Origin: Numida meleagris
Lineage: Eukaryota > Chordata > Aves > Galliformes > Numididae
NCBI RefSeq assembly: GCF_002078875.1
Contig: NC_034413.1
Span: forward strand, 65,016,252-65,080,251
Length of the DNA: 64,000 nt
Direction of reading: 5' to 3'
Shown here in pieces: positions 48,801 to 62,055 of this stretch (positions are counted from its first letter, which is position 1; each line of letters opens with the position of its first letter). The translations under genes were made by a program, and so were the position numbers. The notes under the pieces are model-generated. The model was not told the origin of the DNA. It did not search any database and saw nothing but the letters and a program-made list of their open reading frames with translations.

Positions 48801-51800
48801 AAATGAAAAACAAATTATCTTCATAACTTCATTGTCTATCACAGGCTAAAATTTAGAAAAATTTGCACAGGCACTGTTAAGTAGGCAAAGTTGTCTCTGA
48901 TGATTGCTTAGGCCAAGAGTTAGCAGAATGATCTCTGGCATCCTATTTCCAGCCCTGCTTACTTACCAGTCCTGTGCCTTCAAAGAGTATGATACTAAAT
49001 GTACAATTTAAAGATCCCTGTAGGGCCCAATCAACTAGCCAAGTTTTAGCCTACTTTTAGGAATTTGTCTTCGAGATGTTTACATAAAAGGTGACAAAAC
49101 TTCAGAATTCCTTGTCTGACAGAACAAAATGTTTGTATTCAAGTAACCAGTACAAGATCAGCCTGGTGGGCAGGTGGTAAATGGAAGCAAAGGGCATAAA
49201 GCTGTTAGGTGAGGGCAGATGGAATGGGTGCCCAGAAATTCAGTCTTGTTCAGTAAAAGTCTTTCAGTAGGCGGAGACACAAAGACACGAAGGAACCCTC
49301 TGTTAAATATTAAGCCTCTTATTTCAGTTCTCATGTGATGGCATTTTTCAACACTGCAACAGTTTCTTGGGCTATGTAGAATAAACAAGGTGTTGAGGGA
49401 AAGAATGGTGGAAACAGCAGTAGCCAAAACCTGATCTGGTTAGCATCTGCAGGCAAGAACAGCCCATCCCCTGCTGGAAGAGTACGTGACAGAACCAGCA
49501 CATCACCAGAGATGATATGTTCCCAACATTCTGCCTGTCGGTTAGGAGGGGGAAGGGCCATGCATGTTGCCTTAGATTCAGTTATAAAAGAGTATTTAGA
49601 AATTGAAGTTACACATAAATATTTTGTACGTGTCTAATCTTGTGAGTCATCTACTGTATTACCGATACTGAATCTTAATGTACAATTTACTAATTGCCAG
49701 TTAATTACATGTCATTAATAAATCAACAGACCACTTTGATCCTTGCTTGATTTAATCAGTGTTAACTGGGAAAGTTTTCCTGCAACAAGCAATGAAATCC
49801 AGTGCCACTGCAAGAAGCCCAAAAGTCTCTAACGCCTAGATAATTACCTGGATGTCCAAAACCAAAAAATCCCTTTGTAGGCTGCAACATCTACAGGGAG
49901 CTCAGAGCATACAGCATCTCCCGTCAGATCAGAGCTCCGCAGATACACTACAGCCTGTGCATTTAAATCCAGGCTATCCTTGTGTTGCCATATGTCATCA
50001 TGCAAACTAATTAAGGCTTTTGTATTTCTGTGCTTTATTCACAGAGTACCTTGCAGTGGTTGGGAAAGGAGCCACACTGTAACAAATAAAAATTAAACTT
50101 TATTATGGTCATCTTTGGGAAAGTGTTAATTTTAAGTACAATGTAATATCAAGGATCTTTGGGATACCCACAGTTTGAGACAATAACATTTTGCATAACA
50201 TCCATTATGCATAGAGTCTGCAGAAATGTATTTAAATGGATCTGTAAGCCTATTACAGCTGATTTTATTCAAAAGGTAAGCATGATGAAATTAGCAGAGA
50301 TTTATATATATGTGAAGTAGAAAAAATAAAATCCAAATAAATTTTAGATGTAATCCCTTCCAGTTGGTCAAATTACTCAGGTTTTCCATGACTACCATTA
50401 TGAGAGCGGTTTTTAGTTATACTGGTTTAGCAATTGCCAGTCTCCCTGCAAAATGTTGACAAAACAAAACTAAAAATAACGAACAGAACACACAGCATTG
50501 GTTTCTCAAGGGACCCATATACATGTTGATGCATGACTGCAAAATGAATAATTCAGAATCTTCCTATTGAAAATGGTTTTTGCATAACTAAGGTCTAAAA
50601 GTCCTTACATTCATCTTTCTTAATAGCAACAACTGTAAATTCTGGGAGTTCTTATTGTCATTAGATTTAATGCTTAGAATGTGAGCTTTATATAGGCAAA
50701 GGACAAGGATCTGTCTATGCTCTGCATTTTCTGGATAAATCATTCAGTAGCTTTTCCTTAAAATGCATTTCCATGATATTGATCTCCGAGGTGTGTTACA
50801 TTAAAAATGCACCATTTAAAATACTTTTAGGGGAAGCAGCTAACTAAAATGGTAAAAGGGAGCTTCCAGTTAAACAACAGCACGAAGTCTGTCAGCCAGA
50901 CAATGACATGCCATCTTGTGTCGTATCACTGATAAAACTGAGCAAGTGAGGTTTATACCACTGCATGTCTCCTACAAAATTCTCAAATATATTTTCAGTT
51001 GATTATTAGCACAGGGTGTCCAATTATTGCTTAGCTTTTGACTTCCTTCTTTAAGCAAAAAATGTGTTTATGCTTCCAATTCAAATGATTCTATGAACAT
51101 CAGTTTCTTCCAAGAAGAAACAGTCACAGCTCCAACCTATAAATGAAATGTCCCATAACCTTTCATAAGTGACCCCTCTAATATCAAATGAGGTTAAGTG
51201 AGCCTCACTGAATGATTCTATCAACATATCTGTCTTGTATTTGTGGCTTTTGTGTTCGTCTGTAGAGCTAACTAATAATAGGGCAATTCAATATACATGC
51301 ATTACAAGGTATTATTCCATTAGCAAAAACATAAAGCCAAGATATTAAAAAACAGCTAGTGGTTGCTATCCTTAAATTGCACATCAGTGATCAAGGTTCT
51401 GCCTATAGAACTCCATCAGATTTTTCCGGATATAAATGCATTAGAAGAGCACATACTGAAAAGTAGAGGTTACTCATATGCCAAATGGACTGATAACAGA
51501 CAGTTAAAACCTAAGTTTGAATGCATAGCTACTTCAGAATTGAAGGATGCATTGATCAACAACTACATGCATCTTTGTCCGAAGAAGAACATGATTCAGT
51601 AAAAAACAACTTGAGATACTGCCAGTTACTCATTTCAGGGTTTTGCTGAAGACGTGTCTGCAGAACCATTGCTGCCCTAGTGGACCCTTGATATTAAAAC
51701 AGCAGTAAAGACACATAAGAGGAATCAAACATCTCTTTCTGTGCATATGTAGAAAGAACCACACAAGGAAATACATGTCAAAGAGTTGAAATACACTTGC

Positions 51801-52375
51801 TCATAAACCTAATAAAACATGATCAACTGAAAACTTTCTCTCACTGCATCTATTCAGCGTAGCTTCAAATTTCCTCCTTCACAGGTAACGTGATCAGGAT
51901 TGCTGGAGCTGAGGAACACAGGAATGTGGCCACAGTCACCCCACTGGGAGAAAGGCCACTCTTCTGTAACAGGACTGAAAAGTGGCAGTAGCTTCTCTTA
52001 GTCCAAGGCCTGTACAAAGTTAGCCCACAGACCAATTACGCTTTGCAACTACCAGTAAGACTATACTGTATTATGCTATAAATGGTATTTCAAGAACACT
52101 GAATAATTTATACCACGTAGCACTTGTACTTCCAAATGCTAAGACATCAGAAGGCACTATTCCAGGATACGAAATAAGAACTGCGTAAGTTGGAAGGAAC
52201 TGTTCCCCTTAGGCAAAATATTAGCTACCAAAAATGTAGATTTTCTAGTTCCTCTAAATGCTTTCAACTTGCAAAAATCAAAACTAGAAAAGTTCATGCT
52301 ATGATGTCACCAGTGCAGCAAAGCACGTAGTCTAATCAGTTCCTTCAGTGTCTTAAAAGACAGCAAAAATAGCAA

Positions 52376-52478
52376 ATCATAGAATCATAGAAGTAGCTAG
52401 GTTGGAAAAGATCTACAAGATCACCCAGTCCAACCATCCACCTACTACCAATAACCCCACAAATCTTCATCTCTGAAT
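52376..52478 (-). repeat. CR1 LINE 3' fragment (short)
   Basis: On the plus strand this reads tcatagaatcatagaagtag, then ctaggttggaaaagatctac and the block aagatcacccagtccaacca, then tccacctactaccaataacc. It is the reverse complement of a CR1 3' end, with the tail at the left. It is severely 5'-truncated (about 100 bp). It matches the first part of the copy at 60641 closely, so they probably belong to the same subfamily. Confidence 0.92.
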
Positions 52479-53829
52479 CAAATTTCACCTTTATACAGGA
52501 TTCCTGAGATTATATATATATGAAGATAAAATGTCAGTATTAAGAAACCAAAACATGAAATACTTGTGCTAACTTAAAGTTATCTAGTAAAAACATTGCA
52601 TTTGGAAGGAAAAAAAACATAGGAGAGAAGCATTCTCACATTGCAGTCATGGAAATAGTGCCTATTCTTGGATATACAGTTTCCCACAGAATACAACAAG
52701 TATGAAGATCATAAAATACTCTCCAGTAAGGAGGACTTTCAGCCCTTGCACACTGAAACCTTCTAGCCCAGTATTTCCACAGCAAAGAAGTTTCACAGAC
52801 TTTACTTGATATGAAACTTCACAATAGGCTTTTGATTTATTTCAGAAAACATCTCTCCAATTCAACAAAAGCATTTTAAACAATGGAATTTTTAAAGGAA
52901 ATTTTCTAGCAGGAAATCCTACGTCAGACATCGAGCCACTGATGGCAGGATGACACTTTCAAGTTTCTCTACAATCTCATAGAATTTCATGTCACTTTGG
53001 AAATTTCCACACCATTTATTTCAGTGGTCTTTCTTATTCTACATCCATGCACATCATTTTATGGAACAATGAAATAACCAGTACTTCCAAAGAAGTCCCT
53101 ATTTCAACTCAAGCTCGCCATTTCCAACACTGCCCTAACCAAACCTTTCCATATGAATGATTTGTTGCATAATTAACATTAATTATCAGATGAAATGCAT
53201 CAGACACCTCAAAAGCACTTCCTTTGATGTTCTTGCTGTTTTAACAGCAGTGCATCCTACGCAGCTGACACATGATGTGTGAAAGCTGATGGTGTAGAAT
53301 TCCACAGTGGTAGCACCTTCAGGTTCTGACACAAACACAGCTTTAATCTAATCATTTATACAGTACCCCACTTGTTAAAATAGCTTGGTGTTTTGAGCTT
53401 GTACAAATTTAACTCCTGGTGTAATTTTTAAAATTACATTTCCCCCCCCACTAGATTGCTTCAAAGCAGAGCTATAAATGTATAAGATACCTTCTGAACC
53501 CTTGCACTAATAAAATAAATATTGCATTGGAAATAATTCTGCTATTTGTTTCCTCCTTTCAAAAATCAATGCACATTTAGGACTACTTTTTGGTGAGCCA
53601 CATTATACTTACTATTGGAAGTACCCATGAGCACTATTACCATCCTCTGCTTTACGTATATCCTATTGATTGCTATTTATCTGCTGTGTGTTTGAGAAGT
53701 AGAACATCTGTGTGTAGATAACTTAGGTGTTTAGTACTGGACATGCTAGAGCTCCCTGTCTTGGTATGGAGATTAAACCCAGTGAAGTGAAGACACAGTA
53801 TGGTAGTAAACTGTGACTGCGTGAACCCT

Positions 53830-54008
53830 TCAAAACCCCTCATAGCAGCAGGTCAGAGATCCTCTAGCATGATCCTCCCTCTTGTGCTCCTCTGTCCGGT
53901 TGCTGCTTCAGAGATCCCCTGCTTAGCAAGGTAAAGGCCGTATTTCTCCTGGTACTTCAGCTGTGAGTCTGGGGTTGCTCCTGCTGCCTGCCTGTGCTGA
54001 CTCACACA
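53830..54008 (+). mobile_element. Endogenous retrovirus 5' LTR, 3' part (left limit not resolved)
   Basis: This segment lies immediately upstream of a primer-binding-site-like sequence and a gag-like region, and ends in ...gactcacaca, i.e. with the CA expected at an LTR end. It contains short T/C/G-rich blocks typical of LTR R-U5 regions (for example ggttgctcctgctgcctgcc). I could not find the TG start of the LTR with confidence (it could lie anywhere from about 53680 to 53830), nor a clear TATA box or AATAAA signal. No second LTR was seen to the right. The interpretation depends on the adjacent primer site and gag. Confidence 0.55.
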
Positions 54009-54010
54009 TT

Positions 54011-54028
54011 TGGTGCAGAATCTGAGAA
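54011..54028 (+). other. Retroviral primer binding site-like sequence (tRNA-Phe-like, decayed)
   Basis: TGGTGCAGAATCTGAGAA begins two bases after the CA end of the putative LTR, exactly where a retroviral primer binding site should lie. It starts with TGG, complementary to tRNA CCA, and resembles the tRNA-Phe type (TGGTGCCGAAACCCGGGA) with about six or seven differences. The assignment to Phe is tentative because the site has decayed. Confidence 0.5.
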
Positions 54029-54109
54029 CAATCATGCCATGGACAGCAAATAGTCAGAGACTGGGGAGGACACAAGTGCTGGACCCCCTTGGCCACTTTC
54101 CTAGCTACA

Positions 54110-55330
54110 ATGGCCCTGCCAGAAGTGTGGCCTGAACTCAATGACTGGGTGGTGGGTATCCCCCAAGCAATTGAGATGTCTGTGCATGAATTGCCATGGA
54201 AAGTGGCATCAAAGTCTTCTCCCAAGTAATGGAGAGACTGAGATGGCTGTTAGCTCTGGAGTACGAAGCTGTACCGTTACAGAGTAAAATAAGAGAATTG
54301 GAAAAGAAGATTAGGACTTTACAAGATGTAAAGTCAATCATGCAAGAATTACTACTCAAGCAAAGCAATGCCACAGACTGCACAGCACTGCAGAACACCT
54401 GGTGGTGCCACAAAGGTGCAGATCTCTGGAAAATGTGAGGTTTTGATTTCCGTAAGTTCATACTTCTACCACAAAACCTTCACGAGACCCCAAGGAATGG
54501 GATGAAAATACTTGGAGTGAATTCTTGGACTCACTCTGAGGTTGAGTTTGAGTTAGATTCAGGTGGGGATGCAGCAAGAGCACAACCCCTCATACCAACA
54601 AGGGGGCAGCAGGAGAAGGCAGATGGAGGGGGAGAGATCATACACGCTTATATCCCAAAAGAGTTAAGGAAATGTTTAGAGACCTATCAGAAAAAGTGCA
54701 GGGAAGGAATACTGGCATGGGTTTTACAAACCTGGGATAGTGGTGCTGCAATCTACATACTTATTAATGGGTGAAAAATACCTATTAAATCCTATAGCCA
54801 GCGACGACCAGATACAACAGGGATATCCTCAATTACAAAATATCAGAGATCCTGCTGGGAAGGATGCTACTGCACCCACACTATCAATACAGCAGTTCTA
54901 ATAGCATATGCAGTACCTGCCAAATGAGTGTCATCCCTCAGACATTGGCATACAATGGAGGAAGGTGTCAGTTTAGTGCAGCAGATGGGGATGGCTTACG
55001 TGTTAATTTACAGGATCCAATCCGGACAGGGTAGCAGTAATGAGAGGTACTGAAGTGCAGCTTTTTAGGGGGATGTCAGCTCCATTGCTGCCTATGATTG
55101 TCTCAGCAGTCACAAGTGGGAACATGAGTGCCCGAGTAAACACCTTTAGGGAACTGGGGCCATAACTTCAGGACCATCTGTGTGGGCGTGGATAAAGGAA
55201 AGCTGGCAAAATCCAAGAGTTGCATCGTGGGTGAAGAGGAAACAAATGTGGAATTATCTTGTGCAAGTCAGTGTCCCACAGTCAGAAATAAATGAGTTCA
55301 GAAATGTTTTACCAAAGGTGAAAGTTAGTA
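54110..55330 (+). pseudogene. Endogenous retrovirus gag remnant (broken)
   Basis: This is a decayed gag region of an avian endogenous retrovirus, about 80 bp after the primer binding site. A likely gag start is ATG at 54110, and that frame is stopped by TAA at 54227-54229. A second frame then runs 54196-54774, interrupted only by TGA at 54436-54438 and ending in TGA at 54772-54774. Its first part (about residues 13-50) is charged and heptad-like, suggesting a coiled coil; its last part has the motif AWVLQTWDSGA, typical of capsid-like segments of ERV gag proteins. Further open pieces lie in shifted frames (for example 55031-55162), so several frameshifts are present. No zinc knuckle, protease, polymerase or envelope was found to the right. 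The element is non-functional and antisense to TMEM163. Its ERV class is not determined, and the right limit is approximate. Confidence 0.7.
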
Positions 55331-55951
55331 TCTATGCAAAAATATCTTCCCCTTTCTGTCCAACCTGCTACCTCACAGCAAAGCATTACCTGACAAACGC
55401 CAAACCAGCAGAAATTAGGGTTCGGCAGCTCCTGTCAAACTGTAGCCCTTTATGATGAGAAGGATGGATGCCCCTACATTCCTCTAATTAGAAAGTGGTA
55501 GTCTAGAGGATATGGGACTTTAAGCTACTGCATTACATAGTAATATTAATGAAGAAGCCACATTACAGATTTGTGGCTAGGGAGGAAATCCCACCTCTGC
55601 CCTCTGAGCTAACCTAGAGATTAGAATTTCACCAAAAATAAAAATGTAATAAATACAGTGTTCATTAACCAGGATAGTTTAAAATGTGCTATTTAAGCAT
55701 TCAAATAAAGAAGATTCAGGTCCAAAACAAATGGGCATTAGTGAAAAAAAAAAATAGGGAGAGGGAAGAAAAGGAGGGTAGGGAGAAAGAGAGAAAGGCA
55801 ACATGCAGTACCTCTGAGTTTTATAACTTCTAAAATAGTATCTTAAATTATTAAACGTGTAATTTGATTCTAATGGCATTTTTATCCTAAATGCTATTTC
55901 CTTGCAAAAGAAAGATTTTCCCCTGTCTTTCAAAAGATTTATGTTCACAGC

Positions 55952-55985
55952 AAAAAATAAAAAAATAAAAAAATAAATAAATAAT
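55952..55985 (+). repeat. A-rich AAAT-type simple repeat
   Basis: A runs of six or seven interrupted by single T, then AAAT units. It lies about 600 bp right of the ERV gag remnant and is not obviously part of it. Confidence 0.88.
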
Positions 55986-58900
55986 GACCAGAGGGGACAA
56001 ATTATCCACTGCTTTGTATCCTAACCATGCCCACCAGACCCGACACTGAATTTGTATTCATCTTCTTTTAAGAATAAGTAGAACAACAACAGAAAATTGG
56101 CATTTGGACTGCATCTGTTTTCTCATTCTCCCCTGTCAGGAGACACTACCCGCAGAAGAGCACTCATCTTGTTTAGTCCCCTAGGGGCTGCAGTACATAC
56201 AAACACAGCTCCAGTCTGCCTTAGGACAGTCAGCCTTTCACTCAGCAAACACCATGAGGTTAACACTCTTTTCTGGAATGAGATTGCTTCTCCTTCTCCA
56301 ACCATTTTCAATTTTAAACTTCAATTACAAAACCATTGACTTCTCAAGTACTTCTGGAAAACCAAATTTAATTTTTTGGATTTTAAGCTACTCAGCTGCT
56401 GGGGACTGAAAACCATTCGAACAAATCTCAACTGCGTTGAAGTCCACTACTTACAACACTGACCCAGCTCCAGCTAAAGGCAATTAACCATATGAACATT
56501 ATCAACTGAATAGATATATATCGTGTAACTACAGAAATACATCGCGTACAGTGAGCACAGGAGAGGAAGCTGCTTAATATTCTAACCTGCTATGTAATTT
56601 ATCTCACCATTAAAAAAAAACATGCTAAGGAACTTATTGTTTCATCTGATAGATAAGAGCAAATATACATTAACAATTCACGTCTCCAGGTTCCGTTACT
56701 TTCACTTCACACCATAAAGCTAAATTCTGCCTTTCTATAATCTAAGCAAATGAGAGGAGAAAAAAAAATTGTCAATTACTTTTGGCGTCTCAAACTTGAC
56801 AGTTGTTCAAAGCAGCTACCCTTGCTATTTTTACTAATCTTAAAATTCAACATGAGCTCTGCGTAGCATTATGAATCACTGTGTTATTTTCTAAACCAGC
56901 TCAGATTTAATCATCATTTCACAAAACAGAAAAATAACACAATGTTCTGGATCCTTCACCAGTAACCGTGGAAGGGAGCATGGCACTAGAGGCAGATACC
57001 ATGAGCTGCGTAATTCAGGGCAATAGCCTACATGAAAAACCAGAGCACAGCAGCCATTGCAAACAAGAAGTTGAACAGAAAAGTAAGACTAATCATTTTC
57101 AATAACCAAAATACGTTATCTTTCCTTTTGCCAAGTAGAAGAAAGTTGGTCTCTGTATGGAACAAGAAGGAAATTGAGCTTGCCACACCTCTTTATTTCC
57201 CATGAGCCACTGAAGGCAGCTTCCCACAGCATGTTAGGTTTAGGTTTTTAAACAGCCCGTGTAAATGGAGGCAGGGAGCAATAGGGCATGCGAGGTAAGA
57301 TAACCTGTTGCTCCAGAAATGTATACAGAAATGGGTACTTAACCTTACTCTAATTTACATAAAAAGATATGTCCAATCTACGCCTAAATGCTGAAGCTAA
57401 ACTTGCACACTAGTGAATGCTATAAACAAAGCATTGCAATTTCCCTTCACATGTATATTTATATTCACAATTTCCATGCGCTGATCCACAACGCTCTGCA
57501 CTATTTTAATGGTAATTTGCCTGAGTGCATAGCTGTAGTGATGGAGGCAGGAGGAAAGACAAAATGAATTGTACAGCAACGTAGCCTTCTCCCTTAGCCT
57601 GTGATCTGAAGCACGTTTCCTACTGAGCAGTGCTAATGGGCTTAGTAAATCACTCTTTCTGAAACAGAAATAAAAAGTTATTATTTCCATCTACTACTGG
57701 GAAAAGGCCAACAAGAGGGCATAAACACTTGGCCTAGAAAATAGAGCATGCCAGTGTGTAACATAGGACTGAAACATGATGCTTGTTCCTAGAAGAAAGT
57801 CAGTCTTACTGTACAAAAACAAACAAACAAAAAAAGACTTTTCTATTATTCTCTACACGAGAACATTAAAACAAAATAGCCACATTTTCAAGGCTAGTTA
57901 CAAGTACTGCTCTGTTTCAGTGAGCACCATTATAAGTCAAAGATTATAAACCTTTCAAAACATCCTTAAAATTGCATTTGAAAAGAAATCACAGAAACTA
58001 AAATCAAAGGCTGCTTTTCTCATCATTTCTTCATCAGTCCCCCTTGACTCACTGACAACATTCTATTCTCCCACTAGTACTTCTCTACTAGTAGTGGAAA
58101 AAATAAAATAAATTCAATGTCAGAAATTCCCTAAAGCAGAGCCCATTATAAAACATATGAATACACCTGAATTTTGGAGTTCAAATCTGTTTTTCAATGA
58201 CTTTCAATACCTTCGCTTGCAGATATTGTAACAGTAGAAGTACATTTGTACCAGTGTACAAGTCCTCTTTGCTCTCACCTCTTGTCCTTCCACAGAGAAA
58301 GAAACAAGAAAACAATGTTATCCTAAGAACCCATTAGATTTCTCCTAAAATAAGCATGGGAACAGATGAGGCAATAGAAACAAAATACGATTATGAGACA
58401 TGAAGGTATTTGTTCTTCCACTTTGAGTTAAATACCACTGCTGAGTCTGAATGCAGTACAATTAGCAAATTAGTCATTAATAGAAAAAATTATTCCAGTT
58501 ACAGATTTCAACAGATCAACCAAAGGCAGAAAACTTTCCAAAAAGGCCACATGAGCCACACAGAATATTTTTAATGGAGAAAGACAAATACTCCTTAGAA
58601 TTCTTAATACTGTTGGTAAGTGAACTACTGGACCTACTGGAGAAAGAGGAAGGCGTTTATTCAAATTGACAGAGGGCAGGGTTCTCATCCCCACCTCAAA
58701 CTCAACTATCTTATACCTATAGGTGACATGGAAGCATGACATTGTCATCTTATCCCATTCAACAGCAGTAGGAACAACTGAAGATGATTTAAAAAGACAG
58801 TATCAGAAATCAAAATGATCTTGATTTTATTTTTATTTTTTAATAGGTGGAGCTAAGAAGAGAGATTGAAGAAAACCATACGCTGTCACATTAGCTGTCA

Positions 58901-60640
58901 TTTAAAATTCTAATATCTAATTCTTTACCTTAAATTAGAATGTCTAGAACTGAGTGAAGATCTAAAAATACAAATGCAATGTGATAACAGAGAACTGAAG
59001 TGACCAACCAGCTCCAGAACTGATGGAAACAGAACGCAGATTTTAAGGAGCCTATCATTTGCCTAAGCTAAAACAATTAGCTTATACTGAAATTAATTTG
59101 AACTTTACAAGGTAAAAAAATGAAGTTAGAAGCAGACATTTGAGGACAGTTTAGAGACAGTGATATTACGGGTATATTTACAGAGATTGACTGCTTCAGA
59201 GAAAATCCCTCAAAAGCACGAACACACTCACTGGCAGTATCTTCAAAACAAAAATGTCCGTCTTTGAAGCAGGCTAATTCTTAGTTTCATTAGGCTGCTG
59301 ACCCAGGATGTGACTTTCCCTATCTAATTTTTGTTCTAGTATCACAAGACACATGCTATCAGGTGTGAAAGTCAAAATCAATTCCAATTAAAGTCATGCA
59401 AGTGAAATCAGGGCTTATGCATTACTGTGAGTGTAAGAGCTATCCATTATCATTAATGGGATACATTTTATTAATTTCCACGTATTCCATCTAACCTCCC
59501 AGTGAAATCACTTTGTGTGCACACAAAATGTTAAAATATGGAAAATATTGTAAAGGCTTAGGTCTAAAAGGTGTTCTTGCAATATATAGTAACATACTCT
59601 TTTGCACTTTCAGCTTATTGCAAACACAAAGCCTAGTCCACTACAAAAGGAAAAACACACCGTGTGCATTCATTTCTAATTGGACCCCAGAGAAGGACAT
59701 ATTCAAACTGAAGATCAAATCAACTGCTTTTCAAAATAACGCTGCTGTGAAACTGGCTGTAAAGCTCAGGTAGCAATATCGCTTCTTAAACTACAGATGA
59801 CTGTGAAATACATCACTTGGATGATAGTTAAATGGATTCATTGCAAGTAAAGGTCAGGTCCTCATGTGTCTGCTACTTTTGATAAATAACCTATTTATAC
59901 TTGCATGAGAAATTCTAAAAAAAAAAAAAAAGAAAGAAAAATACATAGCTGAACAGGATGAACATCAGCAAATTCAATTGTTTACCTTCAAATGTGCCTT
60001 TTTTCCTAAGATGTGTTTTAAGAACAGATAGCGCGGGACACTTTTTTTGAATTAAATCAGTTTTGTCTCACTAGCAGCCAAAAGTAACCTTACTCACTCT
60101 GCCAACCAGCACGTGAATGAATTAACTGTCACACACGAGTGTAAGCTTGGTTTTATATCCCTGACCCCTAGCTGACTCATTTTGCTTGAGAGCTAACATT
60201 ATCTGAAATTGAGAATGCATCTTGAGAAACACTGCATCTGCACTTTGCAATTCTATTCTACACAGTACTTAGCAAGGTACAATGTACTACTGCTCTAAAT
60301 CACAGTACCTGCATGCTTATAATATACATCAGATTGTTCAACCAAATTAGTCCTGTATCTTTACAACCCAGTTATGAAATCTGTATTCCTTGGAGTTGTC
60401 TCTTACGTAGAACAGGATGGCTGAGTATCACTTCCCTGTTTCTAAAGTCTCCAAACAGCCAAGTTTGGAGACTCTTTATCAGGATGGTGCACTGCAGATT
60501 GCCATTTTTGTTTAGCATAGACATAACTGGATTCCAATCCTCCTTTCCAACTGGAAGCATGCCTGCTTTCTTGAATGATTTTCTTTCGTGAATGTCATGG
60601 CAATCTTTACATCCAACAACCACTCACATTGTTTAGACTG

Positions 60641-60873
60641 TCACAGAATCATAAAATTAGCTAGGTTGGAAAAGACCTACAAGATCACCTAGTCCAACCA
60701 TCCACCTACCACCAATAACCCCGTTAAACTATGTCTCTCAACGCTATATCTAAACGTTTTTTGAACACCTCCAGGGACAGTGACTCCACCACCTCCCTGG
60801 GCAGCCTGTTCCAGCGCCTGACCACTCTTTCAGAAAAGTAGTATTTCCTAATGTCCAGCCTAAATCTCCCCTG
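60641..60873 (-). repeat. CR1 LINE 3' fragment
   Basis: The plus strand begins tcacagaatcataaaattag, then ctaggttggaaaagacctac, continues through gaacacctccagggacagtg, actccaccacctccctgggc, agcctgttccagcgcctgac and ends near cctaaatctcccctg. It is a reverse-complement CR1 3' region of about 230 bp, in the same orientation as TMEM163. Confidence 0.93.
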
Positions 60874-61840
60874 TCATTACAGGATAAGCTGATTGTGCTC
60901 ACAGCCGTACTGTATCTCAGCAAAACCAAGATTAGAAAAATATCTTACAGGAAAGGAAATAGCAAAACTCTTCCACTTCTGAAAGTACTCAAGTCATCTG
61001 TCCATAAGATGATCAGAAAAGCCTTTGGCTTTTCCATTTCAGGAACACCGAGCATGAGGACAGTGAAGTTGCTGAGGCTGAAGGTAGCTCTGTAAACAGT
61101 CAGATACAAGACTTGACAGTCACAGCACATGTGACACTGACACCTTCTCAAGACTGACCTGCAGATTCAGTAGGTTCAGTGTTAGTACGTGACCTTCTAA
61201 CTCTAAGAGCTCCTTTGTATTGCTTCCCGCTTAATTCCAATCTGCTTTTCTTCAAAAGCTGCTCAGTTTTTCTCTCCCAAAAAAAGTAGAAGTACACACA
61301 ATAAACCTAGTACAGCCCTGAAAAAAATAACATCAGATTTGAGCTGACATGACGAGTTACAACAAACTGCAGGTCAAACAGGTAGAAAAAAAAAAAAAGA
61401 AGGGTAATTTCCTAAAAGTAAATATTCAAGGCCTCACTAACATGTTCATGGCAACTACCAGCAGACTAAAGGCATTTTATCTGCTGCTTAAACAGACTTA
61501 AAAAGGTTTTAAACAGGCAATTTCTATAAGAAATCTCTTCTTTGCGGTCAAAAACCTTCATGCACTTCAAATTCAAGGCAGGTACTTCCCATCATTCTCC
61601 TGTCTACCTGCATTTCTCTATGGTATTTATTTGACAGCAGTTTTAAGTTGTAAGAAATCCTTTCCAAAAAATGTTTGGCCAATGAAAACTGTTACTGAGA
61701 GCAAAAGAAGAAACACGGTTCTCTCAGCACTGAAAAAGTAATATTAATAACATTTACCCTTCTCTACTGTCTACCAAATGAGAGTAGGGCAAAGAAAGAA
61801 AAATCCAAGCCCATAAAGAGGTACTTTGATACCATGATTT

Positions 61841-62055
61841 TTATAGAATCATTAAGGCTGGAAAAGACCACTGAGATCACGTCATCCAACTGTCAACCCA
61901 TCAGCACCATGCCCACTAAACCATGTCCTTCAGTGCCACAGTGACCCTTTTCTTTAACACCTCCAGGGACAGTGACTCCATCACCTCCCTGGGCAGCCTG
62001 TTCCAATACTTGACCACTCTTACGGTGAAGAAATTCTTCCCAATATCCAACTTAC
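61841..62055 (-). repeat. CR1 LINE 3' fragment
   Basis: The plus strand begins ttatagaatcattaaggctg, then gaaaagaccactgagatcac, and continues through aacacctccagggacagtga, cctccctgggcagcctgttc and gaagaaattcttcccaatat. It is a second, separate minus-strand CR1 3' end only about 1 kb from the one at 60641. The different head sequence (cactgagatcacgtcatcca) indicates another CR1 subfamily. Confidence 0.9.
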
